Of a stretch of 64,000 nucleotides of DNA, positions 17,239-26,126 are shown piece after piece. The notes under the pieces are model-generated. The model saw only the letters and a program-made list of their open reading frames with translations. It searched no databases and was not told the origin of the DNA. The DNA is from Falsiroseomonas ponticola. Lineage in GTDB: Bacteria; Pseudomonadota; Alphaproteobacteria; Acetobacterales; Acetobacteraceae. Positions within the stretch are counted from its first letter, which is position 1; every line of letters begins with the position of its first letter. The stretch lies in NCBI RefSeq assembly GCF_016805305.1, contig NZ_JAERQN010000002.1, forward strand, positions 186,001-250,000, written 5' to 3'. The position numbers were made by a program, and so were the translations under genes.

Positions 17239-17338
17239 ATCGGGTGAGGGGGGCGCGGCGATCCTGCGCGGCCCCCTCGCGCCGTTTCCGACCTGCCGCC
17301 GCCCCGCCCCGAACGCGATGCAGGGAATGTCCACCACC

Positions 17339-18199
17339 ATGAATGCCACAGCACGCCGCCAGGCCTTCCGCGCCATCCTGGCGGGTGATTCCTGCGTGCA
17401 CCCGGCCTCCGTCTTCGATGCCATCTCCGGCCGCATCGCCGCCGAGATCGGGTTCGAGACGGCGATCCTCGGCGGCTCCGTCGCCTCCCAGGCGGTGCTC
17501 GGCGCGCCGGACCACATCATCCTGACGCTGACGGAACTGGCCGACCTGGTGCGGCGCATCACGCGGGCGGGCGCGCCGCCGCTGCTGGTGGATGCGGACC
17601 ACGGCTTCGGCAATGCGCTGAACGTCATGCGCACGGTGGAGGAGCTGGAGGCCGCGGGCGTCGCCGCGCTGACCATCGAGGACACGCTGCTGCCCCGCCC
17701 CTACGGGCCCGACGCCACCGCGCTGCTGCCGCTGGAGGAGGGGCTCGGAAAAATCCGCGCGGCGCTGGCGGCGCGGAGCGATCCATCCCTGGTGGTGGTG
17801 GCGCGCACCGGCGCGCTCGGCGTCACCTCGACCGCTGACGCGATCGCCCGCGCGCGGGCCTATGCGCAGGCGGGCGCGGACGGCATCTTCGTCACGGGGC
17901 TGTCGGACCTGGCGCAGCTGGATGCGTTGCGGGACGCCACGGGCCTGCCGCTGCTGGTCGGCAGCGCCAGGGCGGGGATCGGTGGTGCCCCGGTGCTGGC
18001 CGCGCATGGCGCGCGCGTGGCGTTGCAGGGCCACCACACCTTCCCCGCCGCGGTGAAGGCCATGCGGGACACGCTGCAGGCGCTGCGCGATGGCGTGGCG
18101 CCGAAGGACCTGCCGGGCCTGCCCGATGCCGCGACGATGAAGCGGCTGCAGCGGGAGCCCCATTACGACGCGGCGATCCGCGACTTCCTCGGGGGGTAG
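17339..18199 (+). CDS. Isocitrate lyase/PEP mutase superfamily enzyme (oxaloacetate decarboxylase-like)
   Basis: 286 residues of the phosphoenolpyruvate mutase/isocitrate lyase TIM-barrel fold, which makes or breaks C-C or C-P bonds next to a carboxylate. Visible are LLVDADHGFGNALNVMRTVEELEAAG (Mg-binding DxDxG region), LTIEDTLLPRP, and VVVARTGALG in place of the usual ARTDA. The KKCGH loop of true isocitrate lyases is absent, and the length fits oxaloacetate decarboxylase-like members. The start is uncertain: ATGs at 17318, 17327 and 17339 are all in frame, and the extra upstream codons run into the palindromic element. Confidence 0.75.
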   Translation: MNATARRQAFRAILAGDSCVHPASVFDAISGRIAAEIGFETAILGGSVASQAVLGAPDHIILTLTELADLVRRITRAGAPPLLVDADHGFGNALNVMRTVEELEAAGVAALTIEDTLLPRPYGPDATALLPLEEGLGKIRAALAARSDPSLVVVARTGALGVTSTADAIARARAYAQAGADGIFVTGLSDLAQLDALRDATGLPLLVGSARAGIGGAPVLAAHGARVALQGHHTFPAAVKAMRDTLQALRDGVAPKDLPGLPDAATMKRLQREPHYDAAIRDFLGG

Positions 18200-18281
18200 G
18201 CGCGCGCCGCCATTCCCGCATACTGCGCGGAATGACGGAGGAAACGGATAGGGCAGGGCGCGCCAGCGGCGCCGCGCGCGC

Positions 18282-19517
18282 ATGAGGCGCCTGGCCGGCC
18301 TTGCGCCCTTCCGCCAGAAGGGCTTCCGGCGGCAGTTTCCCGCCGATATCGCGACCTCCTGGGGCTTCGAGATGGAGACCCTGGTGCTGGGCTGGTACAT
18401 CCTGGTCAGCACGGGATCGGTCGTCTGGCTGACGGCCTTCGCCTCCGTCCAGTATCTCGGCACGCTGGTCTCGCCCATGTTCGGCGTGATGGGCGACCGG
18501 CTCGGCCATCGCGGCGTGCTCTGCGTGATGCGCGGGCTCTATGCGGTGCTGGCCTCCGTCATCGGCGTGATGGCGCTGACGGGAACCATGTCGCCGCTGG
18601 CCGTGATGGCAGTGGCGGCCGTGGCGGGGCTGGTGCGGCCTTCCGACATGGGCATGCGCAACGCGCTGATTGCGGCCAGCGTGCCGGCGCCGCAGATGCC
18701 GGCGGCGATGGGCATCTCTCGCACCACCGCCGATACGGCCCGCGTGATGGGCGCGCTGGCGGGGGCGGGGCTGGTCGCGGCGCTCGGCATCGGCGCGACC
18801 TATGCCATCGTGGTGCTGCTGTACCTGGTCAGCCTCGGCCTGACGCTGGCGGTGCCCGCGGTGCGTCGCGTCGCGGCGGCGCCGGCCTCGCCGCTGCGGG
18901 AATTGCGCGACGGCTTCGGCCATCTGCGCGACACGCCGCCGCTGATGGCGGCGATCCTGCTCGCCTTCCTCGTCAACCTGCTGGCCTATCCCGTCTCCGG
19001 CGGGCTGCTGCCCTATGTGGCGCGGGAGGTCTATGGCGTGGACCGCACCGTGCTCGGCTACCTCATCGCCTGCTTCGCGGGGGGCGGGCTGCTGGGGTCG
19101 CTGGTGATGATCGGGCGCGGCGGCGTGGCCTTTCCGGGACGGGTGATGCTGGTGGCCTGCGCCATCTGGTTCCCGCTGCTGATCGCCTTCGCCGCCGTGA
19201 CCGATCCCCGCGCCGGGCTGGTGCTGATGGGCCTGGCGGGCTTCGTGCAGAGTTTCGCCCTGGTGCCGATGTCCGTGATCCTGCTGCGCTGCGCGGAGGA
19301 ACGGTTCCGCGGGCGGGTGATGGGGCTGCGCATCCTGGCCGTCTATGGGCTGCCACTCGGGCTGCTGGTGGCGGGGCCGCTGATCGAATGGATGGGTTTT
19401 GCCCGCACCATCACGATGTATGCGAGTCTTGGGTTGATCTGCACGGGGGCGATCGCGCTGCATTGGCGCCGGCATCTCTGGCCGGCGGAGGCGCCGGCGA
19501 ATACGGCGCTGCGCTAG
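18282..19517 (+). CDS. MFS transporter (EntS-like)
   Basis: 411 residues with about 11-12 predicted membrane helices and no large soluble domain. The N-terminal half has the MFS loop GVMGDRLGHRGVL between TM2 and TM3, with FQ-like start GFRRQFPADIATSW typical of the EntS/exporter-like subfamily (cf. transmembrane secretion effector). It ends with a short basic tail (WRRHLW). The substrate is unknown. It follows the isocitrate-lyase-family gene by 80 bp on the same strand, and its end overlaps the convergent LysR gene by 4 bp. Confidence 0.83.
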   Translation: MRRLAGLAPFRQKGFRRQFPADIATSWGFEMETLVLGWYILVSTGSVVWLTAFASVQYLGTLVSPMFGVMGDRLGHRGVLCVMRGLYAVLASVIGVMALTGTMSPLAVMAVAAVAGLVRPSDMGMRNALIAASVPAPQMPAAMGISRTTADTARVMGALAGAGLVAALGIGATYAIVVLLYLVSLGLTLAVPAVRRVAAAPASPLRELRDGFGHLRDTPPLMAAILLAFLVNLLAYPVSGGLLPYVAREVYGVDRTVLGYLIACFAGGGLLGSLVMIGRGGVAFPGRVMLVACAIWFPLLIAFAAVTDPRAGLVLMGLAGFVQSFALVPMSVILLRCAEERFRGRVMGLRILAVYGLPLGLLVAGPLIEWMGFARTITMYASLGLICTGAIALHWRRHLWPAEAPANTALR

Positions 19518-20407
19518 GCCGTGAGAGCCTTTGCCAGCCATTCCGAAAACGCCTGCACGGTGGATCGCCGCGCCGCCATTTCCGTCATCACCAGGTGGTA
19601 GCCCGTGCCGTCCTCCATCACGCCATCGAAGGCGCGCACCAGGCGCCCTTCCGCGATGGCGTCCCGCACCAGCACGCCCCAGCCGATGCCGATGCCCTGG
19701 CCGGCCTCCGCCGCCGCCAGCGCCATCGCCGTCTCGTCGAAGCGCGGGCCGGGCGCGACGAGGGCAGGGTCGATCCCCACGGCCTCCGCCCAGGCGCGCC
19801 AATAGGGGCGTTCCGCATAGTGCAGCAGCGTCGCGCGGGGCAGGGCGGCGGCGGCGGAGTCGGGCAGGGTGGCGCGCAAGGCGGGCGTGCAGACCGGCAG
19901 CATCTGCTCCCGCGTCAGGCGCCGCACGACATAGTCCGGCCAGTCGCCATTCCCCGTGCGGATCGCGACATCGACATCCGCGCCATGCAGCTGCGCGAAG
20001 TAGCGATGCGTCTCCAGCCGCAGGTCGATCCAGGGATGGGCGCGGGCGAAATCGCCGATGCGCGGCGCCAGCACGCGCATGGCGAAGCTGCGCGCGGCGT
20101 TCACGACGAGGGTCGTGCGGCTGCGCGGCTGGCCGATGCGGAACAGCCCGCTCTCCAGCGTCTCCAGCCCCCGCCTGGCGTAATCCGCCAGCACATCGCC
20201 GGCCTCCGTCAGCCGCAAGCCGCGCGGCCCGCGGGTGAAGAGGGGCTCGGCCAGCCGCTCCTCCAGCGCCTTCACCTGGCGGCTGATGGCGCCCTGCGTC
20301 ACGCCAAGCTCCGCCGCCGCGCGCGCCATGTTGAGGTGCCGCGCCGCCGCATCGAAGGCCCGCAGCGCCTGCAGCGGCAACCCGGCCATGCCTTGAGCTG
20401 AACTCAT
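19514..20407 (-). CDS. LysR-family regulator (GcvA-like)
   Basis: 297 residues. The N-terminal winged helix-turn-helix is LQALRAFDAAARHLNMARAA then GVTQGAISRQVKALEERL, and the C-terminal periplasmic-binding-like effector domain spans about 95-295. The sequence style (PLFTRGPRGLRLTEAG) matches GcvA-like members. ATG 20407 or the internal ATG at 20389 could be the start. It is transcribed away from the hydantoinase-type operon starting at 20484, with only 76 bp between them, so it is very likely that operon's regulator. Confidence 0.88.
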   Translation of the reverse strand: MSSAQGMAGLPLQALRAFDAAARHLNMARAAAELGVTQGAISRQVKALEERLAEPLFTRGPRGLRLTEAGDVLADYARRGLETLESGLFRIGQPRSRTTLVVNAARSFAMRVLAPRIGDFARAHPWIDLRLETHRYFAQLHGADVDVAIRTGNGDWPDYVVRRLTREQMLPVCTPALRATLPDSAAAALPRATLLHYAERPYWRAWAEAVGIDPALVAPGPRFDETAMALAAAEAGQGIGIGWGVLVRDAIAEGRLVRAFDGVMEDGTGYHLVMTEMAARRSTVQAFSEWLAKALTA

Positions 20408-20483
20408 GGCTGGCGAGCCTATCCCGCGCCTTTCCGCCCCGCCATCCCCGCCCCAGACTGCGCCCAACCACGAAGGACGCCGC

Positions 20484-22136
20484 ATGACCGCCCCGGCCCC
20501 CGGCTTCGATCCCGTCACGCTCCAGATCCTCTGGAGCCGGCTGATCTCCATCGCCGATGAGGCCGCGGCCGCGCTGCTGCGCACCTCCTTCTCCACCATC
20601 GTCCGCGAATCCAACGATTTCGCGACGGTGCTGATGGATGCGGAGGGCAACAGCCTGGCGGAGAACAGCATCGGCATCCCGAGCTTCGTCGGCCTGCTGC
20701 CGAAGACGCTGCGCCACATGCTGGCGGAAATCCCCCGCGAGGAGCTGCGGCCCGGCGACTGCCTCATCACCAACGATCCCTGGATGGGCACGGGCCATCT
20801 GCTGGACATCACCATGGCCCAGCCGATCTTCCGGGGCGACACGCTGGTGGGCTTCGCCGGCGCCACCTCCCACATGCCCGATATCGGCGGCACCTTGTGG
20901 TCGGCGGATTGCACGGAGGTGTTTGAGGAAGGCCTTCGCATCCCGCCCGCGAAGTTCCTGATCGAGGGGCGGGAGAATCGCGAACTCGCCCGCATCATCC
21001 GCGGCAATGTCCGCGTGCCCGACCAGGTGATGGGCGACATCCAGGCGCAGGTGACGGCGACCAGCGTCTGCGCGCGGCGCGTGCTGGAATTCCTCGATGA
21101 CACCGGCCTGCAGGACCTGCGCGCGCTGTCGGCCACGCTGCAATCCCGCGCCGATGCGGCGATGCGCAAGGCGATCGCGGCGCTGCCGGACGGCACCTGG
21201 CACGGCACGGTCTACGCGGATGGCTACGAGGATCAGGAGACGCGCATCCAATGCGCGCTGACCATCGCGGGCGACCGGCTTTCGGTGGACTATGCCGGCA
21301 CCTCGCCGCAGATCGCGCGCGGCCTCAACAGCGTGATGAACTACACCTACGCCTACACCGTCTATCCGCTGAAATGCGCGCTGGATCCGCTGACACCGCG
21401 GAACGAGGGCAGCTATCGCGCGGTGGAGGTCACGGCGCCGGAGGGCAGCATCCTCAACCCGCGCTGGCCGGCGGCGGTGAATGCGCGGCACCTGACGGGG
21501 CTGTTCCTCTCCGGCGCGCTCTACCAGTGCCTGGCGCAGATCGTGCCCGGCATCGTGGTGGCGGATAGCGCGAGCCCCGCGCCGCGGCCGGTCTATACGG
21601 GCCGTGACAACAATGGCGACCGCTTCAGCCAGGTGCTGTTCGGCAGCGGCGGCATGGGCGCCGCGGCGCATCGCGATGGCCTCAACACCACCGCCTTCCC
21701 GACCAATTCCGGCTCCGGCTCCATCGAGGCCTTCGAGGCTTCGGCACCGATCCTGGTGTGGAAGAAGGACCTGATGCCGGACAGCGGCGGGCCCGGGCAG
21801 TTCCGCGGCGGGTTGGGCCAGGAGATCGAGCTGGAGGTGATGACGCAGGAAAGCGTGCGCCTCTCCCTGATCGCCGACCGCATGAAGCATCCGGCCGGGG
21901 GCCTCGATGGCGGCCAGGCGGGCGCGCCGGCACTGGTGCAGTTGCAGGATGGCCGCAAGCCGCATCCGAAGTCGCGCAGCACGCTGCAGCCCGGCGACCG
22001 GCTGCTGATGCATCTCGGCGGCGGTGGCGGCTATGGCGACCCGCGGGCGCGCGATCCGGCCGCGGTGCGGCGCGATGTCGAGGATGGCTATGTCTCGCCC
22101 GAGGGGGCGCAACGGGATTACGGGGTGACGCCATGA
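20484..22136 (+). CDS. Hydantoinase B/oxoprolinase family protein (HyuB-like)
   Basis: 550 residues covering the whole HyuB domain: FDPVTLQILWSRLISIADEA at the start, RESNDFATVLMDAEG, NDPWMGTGHLLDITM, and the C-terminal GGGGYGDP. HyuB pairs with HyuA to hydrolyse cyclic amides such as hydantoins or 5-oxoproline using ATP, or to carboxylate ketones in related enzymes. The start at ATG 20484 is supported by GAAGGA 9 bp upstream. It is the first gene of a five-gene operon in which every junction overlaps by 1-4 bp. The actual substrate is unknown. Confidence 0.88.
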   Translation: MTAPAPGFDPVTLQILWSRLISIADEAAAALLRTSFSTIVRESNDFATVLMDAEGNSLAENSIGIPSFVGLLPKTLRHMLAEIPREELRPGDCLITNDPWMGTGHLLDITMAQPIFRGDTLVGFAGATSHMPDIGGTLWSADCTEVFEEGLRIPPAKFLIEGRENRELARIIRGNVRVPDQVMGDIQAQVTATSVCARRVLEFLDDTGLQDLRALSATLQSRADAAMRKAIAALPDGTWHGTVYADGYEDQETRIQCALTIAGDRLSVDYAGTSPQIARGLNSVMNYTYAYTVYPLKCALDPLTPRNEGSYRAVEVTAPEGSILNPRWPAAVNARHLTGLFLSGALYQCLAQIVPGIVVADSASPAPRPVYTGRDNNGDRFSQVLFGSGGMGAAAHRDGLNTTAFPTNSGSGSIEAFEASAPILVWKKDLMPDSGGPGQFRGGLGQEIELEVMTQESVRLSLIADRMKHPAGGLDGGQAGAPALVQLQDGRKPHPKSRSTLQPGDRLLMHLGGGGGYGDPRARDPAAVRRDVEDGYVSPEGAQRDYGVTP

Positions 22137-23101
22137 TGACCATCACGCGCCGTGCCTTCGCCGCCCTGGTGCTGGCCGCGCCCGCCGTGGCGCGGGCGCA
22201 GATCACGCGGCCCGTGCGCCTCATTGTCCCCTTCGCCGCTGGCGGCGGATCGGACACGCTGGCGCGCCTGCTCTCCGTGCCGCTGAGCGAGCGTCTCGGC
22301 CAGCCCGTGGTGGTGGAGAACCGCGCCGGCGCGGGCAGCCAGATCGGGGCGGAGGCGGTGATGCGCAGCGCGCCGGATGGCACGACGCTGCTGCTGGGCG
22401 ATACGCCGCTCGCCACCATTCCCGCCGTGCAGGTCGCGGGCGGACGCCCCGCGCCCTTCGACGCGGCGCGGGATTTCACGGCGGTGTCCGCGCTCGCCAT
22501 CGCGCCGGCGCTGGTCGTGGTCGGCGGGCAGTCCCGCTATCGCACGCTCGGCGAATTGCTGGCCGCTGCACGCGCCAATCCGGCGGCGATCGACTTCGCC
22601 TCGGCGGGTGTCGCCAGCTCCACGCATCTCATCCTGGAACTGCTGCAGATGCGGTCCGGCGTGCGCGTCACGCATGTGCCCTATCGCGGCGCGGCGCCGG
22701 CGGTGCAGGACGTGCTCTCGGGCACCGTGCAGGCGACGATCATGGCGCTGGCGACGGCGGCGCCCCTCGTGCAGTCCGGGCAGATCCGCGTGGTGGGCGT
22801 CGCGTCCGAACAGCGCATCGCCGCCATGCCCGATGTGCCGACGCTGAAGGAGCAGGGCATCGACCTCGTCTCCGGCTTCTGGTGGGGCGTGCTCGGCCCG
22901 CTTGGCATCCCGGAGCCGGTGCTGGCGCAACTCGTCGCCGCGATCGACGCCTCCATGGCCAGCGAGGCGATGGCGGCGCGGCTGCCCTCCCTTGGCCTTA
23001 ACCGCCTCGCTCTTGGCCCCGCCGAGTTCCGTGCCCTGCTGGCATCCGAGACGCGCCGATGGGGTGAGGTGGTGCAGGCCGCGGGGATCAAGCCTGAATG
23101 A
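22133..23101 (+). CDS. Bug-family (TTT) periplasmic solute-binding protein
   Basis: 322 residues. The signal peptide has TRRAFAALVLAAPAVARAQ (twin-arginine-like), then VRLIVPFAAGGGSDTLARLL, VVVENRAGAGSQIGAEAV and THVPYRGAAPAVQDVLSG, all family hallmarks. It starts at ATG 22133 within the stop of the HyuB gene (ATGA) and overlaps the HyuA start by 4 bp. A receptor lodged between hyuB and hyuA strongly suggests that it captures the substrate, or a precursor, of that enzyme pair. No TctA/TctB is present in the operon. Confidence 0.9.
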   Translation: MMTITRRAFAALVLAAPAVARAQITRPVRLIVPFAAGGGSDTLARLLSVPLSERLGQPVVVENRAGAGSQIGAEAVMRSAPDGTTLLLGDTPLATIPAVQVAGGRPAPFDAARDFTAVSALAIAPALVVVGGQSRYRTLGELLAAARANPAAIDFASAGVASSTHLILELLQMRSGVRVTHVPYRGAAPAVQDVLSGTVQATIMALATAAPLVQSGQIRVVGVASEQRIAAMPDVPTLKEQGIDLVSGFWWGVLGPLGIPEPVLAQLVAAIDASMASEAMAARLPSLGLNRLALGPAEFRALLASETRRWGEVVQAAGIKPE

Positions 23102-25173
23102 GCTCGCCTTCGGTTCGCATCGGCGTCGATGTCGGCGGCACCTTCACCGACTTCGTGCTGGTGGATGAGGCGCGATCGCGCGTCCTGACCGGCAAGCGCC
23201 TGACCACCCCCGACGATCCCGGCCGCGCCATCCTGGAAGGGCTCGACCGGCTGCTGGCGGAAGCCGGTGTCGGCATCGGCGATGTCCGGCAGATCGTCCA
23301 CGGCACGACGCTCGTCACCAACATCGTGATCGAGCGCAAGGGCGCGAGGATCGGCCTGATCACCACGCGCGGCTTCCGCGACAGCCTCGAGATGGGGCGG
23401 GAGATGCGCTACGACCTCTATGACCTGTTCCTGGAGAAGCCGGAGCCGCTGGTGCCGCGCCCGCGCCGCCACGCGGTGACGCAGCGCCACGATGCCCATG
23501 GCACGGAACGCCTGGCGCTGGCGGAGCATGAGGTGCGCGACGCCGCCCGCGCGCTGAAGGCGCAGGGGGTGGAGGCGGTGGCGGTGTGCTTCCTGCACAG
23601 CTACCTCGATGCCAGCCATGAACGCCGCGCTGCCGCGATCCTGGCCGAGGAGTTGCCCGGCCTGCCCGTCACGCTCTCCTCCGACGTGGCGCCGGAGATC
23701 CGCGAATACGAACGCGCCAACACCGCCTGCGTGAACGCCTATGTCACGCCGCTGATGGACCGCTACCTCGCGGTGCTGGAGGCCGCGCTGAAGGCGAAGG
23801 GCCTCGGCGGCCCGCTGCATCTCATGCTCTCCGCCGGCGGCATCGCGACGGTCGGCTATTCCCGCGCCAACCCCGTGCAGCTGATCGAAAGCGGCCCCGC
23901 GGCCGGCGCCACGGCGGCCATGCATCACGGCCGCATCGCTGGTGTGGCCGACATGATCTCCTTCGACATGGGCGGCACCACCGCGAAGATGTGCCTGATC
24001 GAGAAGGGGGAGGCCGAGCATGCCTCGGTCTTCGAAGCCGCCCGCGTGCGCCGCTTCCGCAAGGGATCGGGCCTGCCGCTGAAGGTGCCGGTGATCGACC
24101 TCATCGAGATCGGCGCCGGTGGCGGCTCCATCGCGCAGGTCAGCGCCATGGGGCTGCTGACGGTGGGGCCGGAAAGCGCGGGCTCCGTCCCCGGCCCGGT
24201 CTGCTACGCCCGCGGCGGCACGCACCCCACCGTGACGGATGCGGACCTGCTGCTCGGCTACCTTTCGCCGGAATACTTCCTCGGCGGCGAGATGGCGCTG
24301 GACCGTGGCGCGGTGGAACGCGCGATGGAGGAGCACCTGGCGAAGCCGCTCGGCATCACGGTGCTGGAGGCCGCGGCCGGCATCCATGCCATCGTGAACG
24401 AGAACATGGCGGCCGCGACGCGCATGTATGTGGCGGAGAAGGGGCGCGACCCCCGCCGCTACGCCATGCTCGCCTTCGGCGGGGCGGGGCCCGTGCATGC
24501 CTATGGGTTGGCGAAGCTCTTGAAGCTGCCGCGCGTGATCGTGCCAGCGGGGGCTGGCGTCGCCTCCGCGCTCGGCTTCCTGGTCGCCGCGCCGGCGATC
24601 GACCTGGTGCGAAGCGGCGTGCAGCGCTTGAACGCCGTGGAGTGGTCTGGCGTCGCGCAAAAATTCGCGGCGATGGAGGCGGAGGCGCGGTCGATGCTGG
24701 AGGATGCGGGCGCCGCGCCCGGTGACGTGACGTTCCGCCGCAGCGTGGACATGCGCTATGCCGGCCAGGGCTTCGACATCGCCGTGCCACTGCCCGACGC
24801 CATCGATGCCGCCAGCGTCGAGGCCGCCTTCCTCGATACCTATCAGCGCCTCTTCGACCGGCGCATCACGGGCGTGCCGATGGAGGTGCTGTCCTGGCGC
24901 CTCAACGCCACCGCCTCCCGCCCCTCCGTGCCCGAATCCAGCGCGGCAGGCGACGGCCAGTCGCTGAAGGGCGAGCGCCCCGTCTGGTTCCCCGAGACCG
25001 GCATGGCGCCCTGCCGGGTGCATGACCGCTACCGGCTGCGCCCGGGAGAACGCCATGCAGGACCGGCGGTGGTGGAGGAACGCGAATCCACCATCGTCAT
25101 CGGCCCCGACGCGACCTTCATGGCCGACAGCCACGGCAACATCATCATCGACCTCGCAGGAGACGCCGCATGA
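23098..25173 (+). CDS. Hydantoinase A/oxoprolinase family protein (HyuA-like)
   Basis: 691 residues. It begins with the actin-like ATP-binding motif IGVDVGGTFTDFVLVDE (about 8-24) and has GTTLVTNIVIERKGARIGLIT, MGGTTAKMCLI and FGGAGPVHAYGLAKLL. It is the ATPase subunit paired with HyuB, and length and domain order match N-methylhydantoinase A/5-oxoprolinase-like proteins. ATGA overlaps join it to the receptor gene upstream and the aminotransferase downstream. Hydantoinase, oxoprolinase and acetone-carboxylase-like activities cannot be separated here. Confidence 0.9.
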   Translation: MSSPSVRIGVDVGGTFTDFVLVDEARSRVLTGKRLTTPDDPGRAILEGLDRLLAEAGVGIGDVRQIVHGTTLVTNIVIERKGARIGLITTRGFRDSLEMGREMRYDLYDLFLEKPEPLVPRPRRHAVTQRHDAHGTERLALAEHEVRDAARALKAQGVEAVAVCFLHSYLDASHERRAAAILAEELPGLPVTLSSDVAPEIREYERANTACVNAYVTPLMDRYLAVLEAALKAKGLGGPLHLMLSAGGIATVGYSRANPVQLIESGPAAGATAAMHHGRIAGVADMISFDMGGTTAKMCLIEKGEAEHASVFEAARVRRFRKGSGLPLKVPVIDLIEIGAGGGSIAQVSAMGLLTVGPESAGSVPGPVCYARGGTHPTVTDADLLLGYLSPEYFLGGEMALDRGAVERAMEEHLAKPLGITVLEAAAGIHAIVNENMAAATRMYVAEKGRDPRRYAMLAFGGAGPVHAYGLAKLLKLPRVIVPAGAGVASALGFLVAAPAIDLVRSGVQRLNAVEWSGVAQKFAAMEAEARSMLEDAGAAPGDVTFRRSVDMRYAGQGFDIAVPLPDAIDAASVEAAFLDTYQRLFDRRITGVPMEVLSWRLNATASRPSVPESSAAGDGQSLKGERPVWFPETGMAPCRVHDRYRLRPGERHAGPAVVEERESTIVIGPDATFMADSHGNIIIDLAGDAA

Positions 25174-26126
25174 CCAAATCCGCCAGCCACGCATGGCTCG
25201 ATGGCAGGCTGGTCCCCTGGGCCGAGGCCACCATCCATATCTCGACCGAGGCGGTGCTGCGCGGCGAGAATGTCTTCGAAGGCATCCGCGCCTATTGGAA
25301 CGCCGAGGAAGGCCAGCTCTACACCTTCCGACACGCCGACCACATCGCTAGGCTGCGCCAGGGCGCCCATATCATGCGCATGGAAGTGCCCTACACGGAT
25401 GCGCAGATCGAGGCCGCGTCCCTCGACCTCATCCGCGCCTGCGGCTACCGGGAGACGATCCACTACCGCCCCGTCGTCTATTTCGCGGAAGGCGAGCTGA
25501 CGCATTACCTGCCGAGCGAGATCCGCACGGGCTTCTTCATCCTCGCCTTCCCGATGCCGTCCAAGCCGACCATCGAGACGGGCGTGAAATCCTGCGTCAG
25601 CACCTGGCGGCGCAACAGCGACATGGCGTCGCCATCCCGCATCAAGGCCGGCAGCAACTACCACAATTCGCGCCTGGCCTATGTGGAGGCGCGGCTGAAC
25701 GGCTTCGGCCCGCCCGTCATGCTCAACGCCGCGGGCAAGGTGGCGGAAGGCCCCGGCGCCTGCATCATGATCGTCCGCCGCGGCAAGCTCATCACGCCGC
25801 CCGTCACCGCCGATATCCTGGAGAGCATCACGCGGGAGACGGTGATGGAGCTGGCGGAGCGCGAACTCGGCCTGACGGTGGTGGAGCGCGACATTGACCG
25901 CTCCGAACTCTATGTCTGCGAGGAAGCCTTCTTCTGCGGCAGCGGCGCGGAGGTGCTGCCCATCGCCTCCATCGACCATTACGCGATCGGGGATGGCAAG
26001 CCCGGCGCCATCACGAAGCAGTTGCAGAAGCTCTACTTCGACGTGGTGCGCGGCAAGGTCGAGAAGTACAGGCACTGGCTGACGCCGGTCTATGGCGCCG
26101 AGGCCACGCGCCAGGCGGCGGAGTGA
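25170..26126 (+). CDS. Class IV aminotransferase (IlvE-like)
   Basis: 318-residue fold-type IV PLP enzyme. The PLP lysine is Lys159 in SRIKAGSNYHNSRLA. Other conserved parts are AWLDGRLVPWAEATIHI and LRGENVFEGIRAY at the N-terminus, and ESITRETVMELAERELGL and EEAFFCGSGAEVLPI in the C-terminal half. Branched-chain and D-amino-acid aminotransferases share this layout. In an operon with HyuAB it could deaminate the amino acid released by ring opening, giving a 2-oxo acid for the next enzyme. That role is inferred from context. Confidence 0.85.
   Translation: MTKSASHAWLDGRLVPWAEATIHISTEAVLRGENVFEGIRAYWNAEEGQLYTFRHADHIARLRQGAHIMRMEVPYTDAQIEAASLDLIRACGYRETIHYRPVVYFAEGELTHYLPSEIRTGFFILAFPMPSKPTIETGVKSCVSTWRRNSDMASPSRIKAGSNYHNSRLAYVEARLNGFGPPVMLNAAGKVAEGPGACIMIVRRGKLITPPVTADILESITRETVMELAERELGLTVVERDIDRSELYVCEEAFFCGSGAEVLPIASIDHYAIGDGKPGAITKQLQKLYFDVVRGKVEKYRHWLTPVYGAEATRQAAE

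Noticed and set aside
17892-22112. 1406-codon minus-strand frame spanning MFS, LysR and HyuB genes
   Set aside because: It covers several recognisable genes in other frames and shows only His/Arg/Ala-rich low-complexity sequence.
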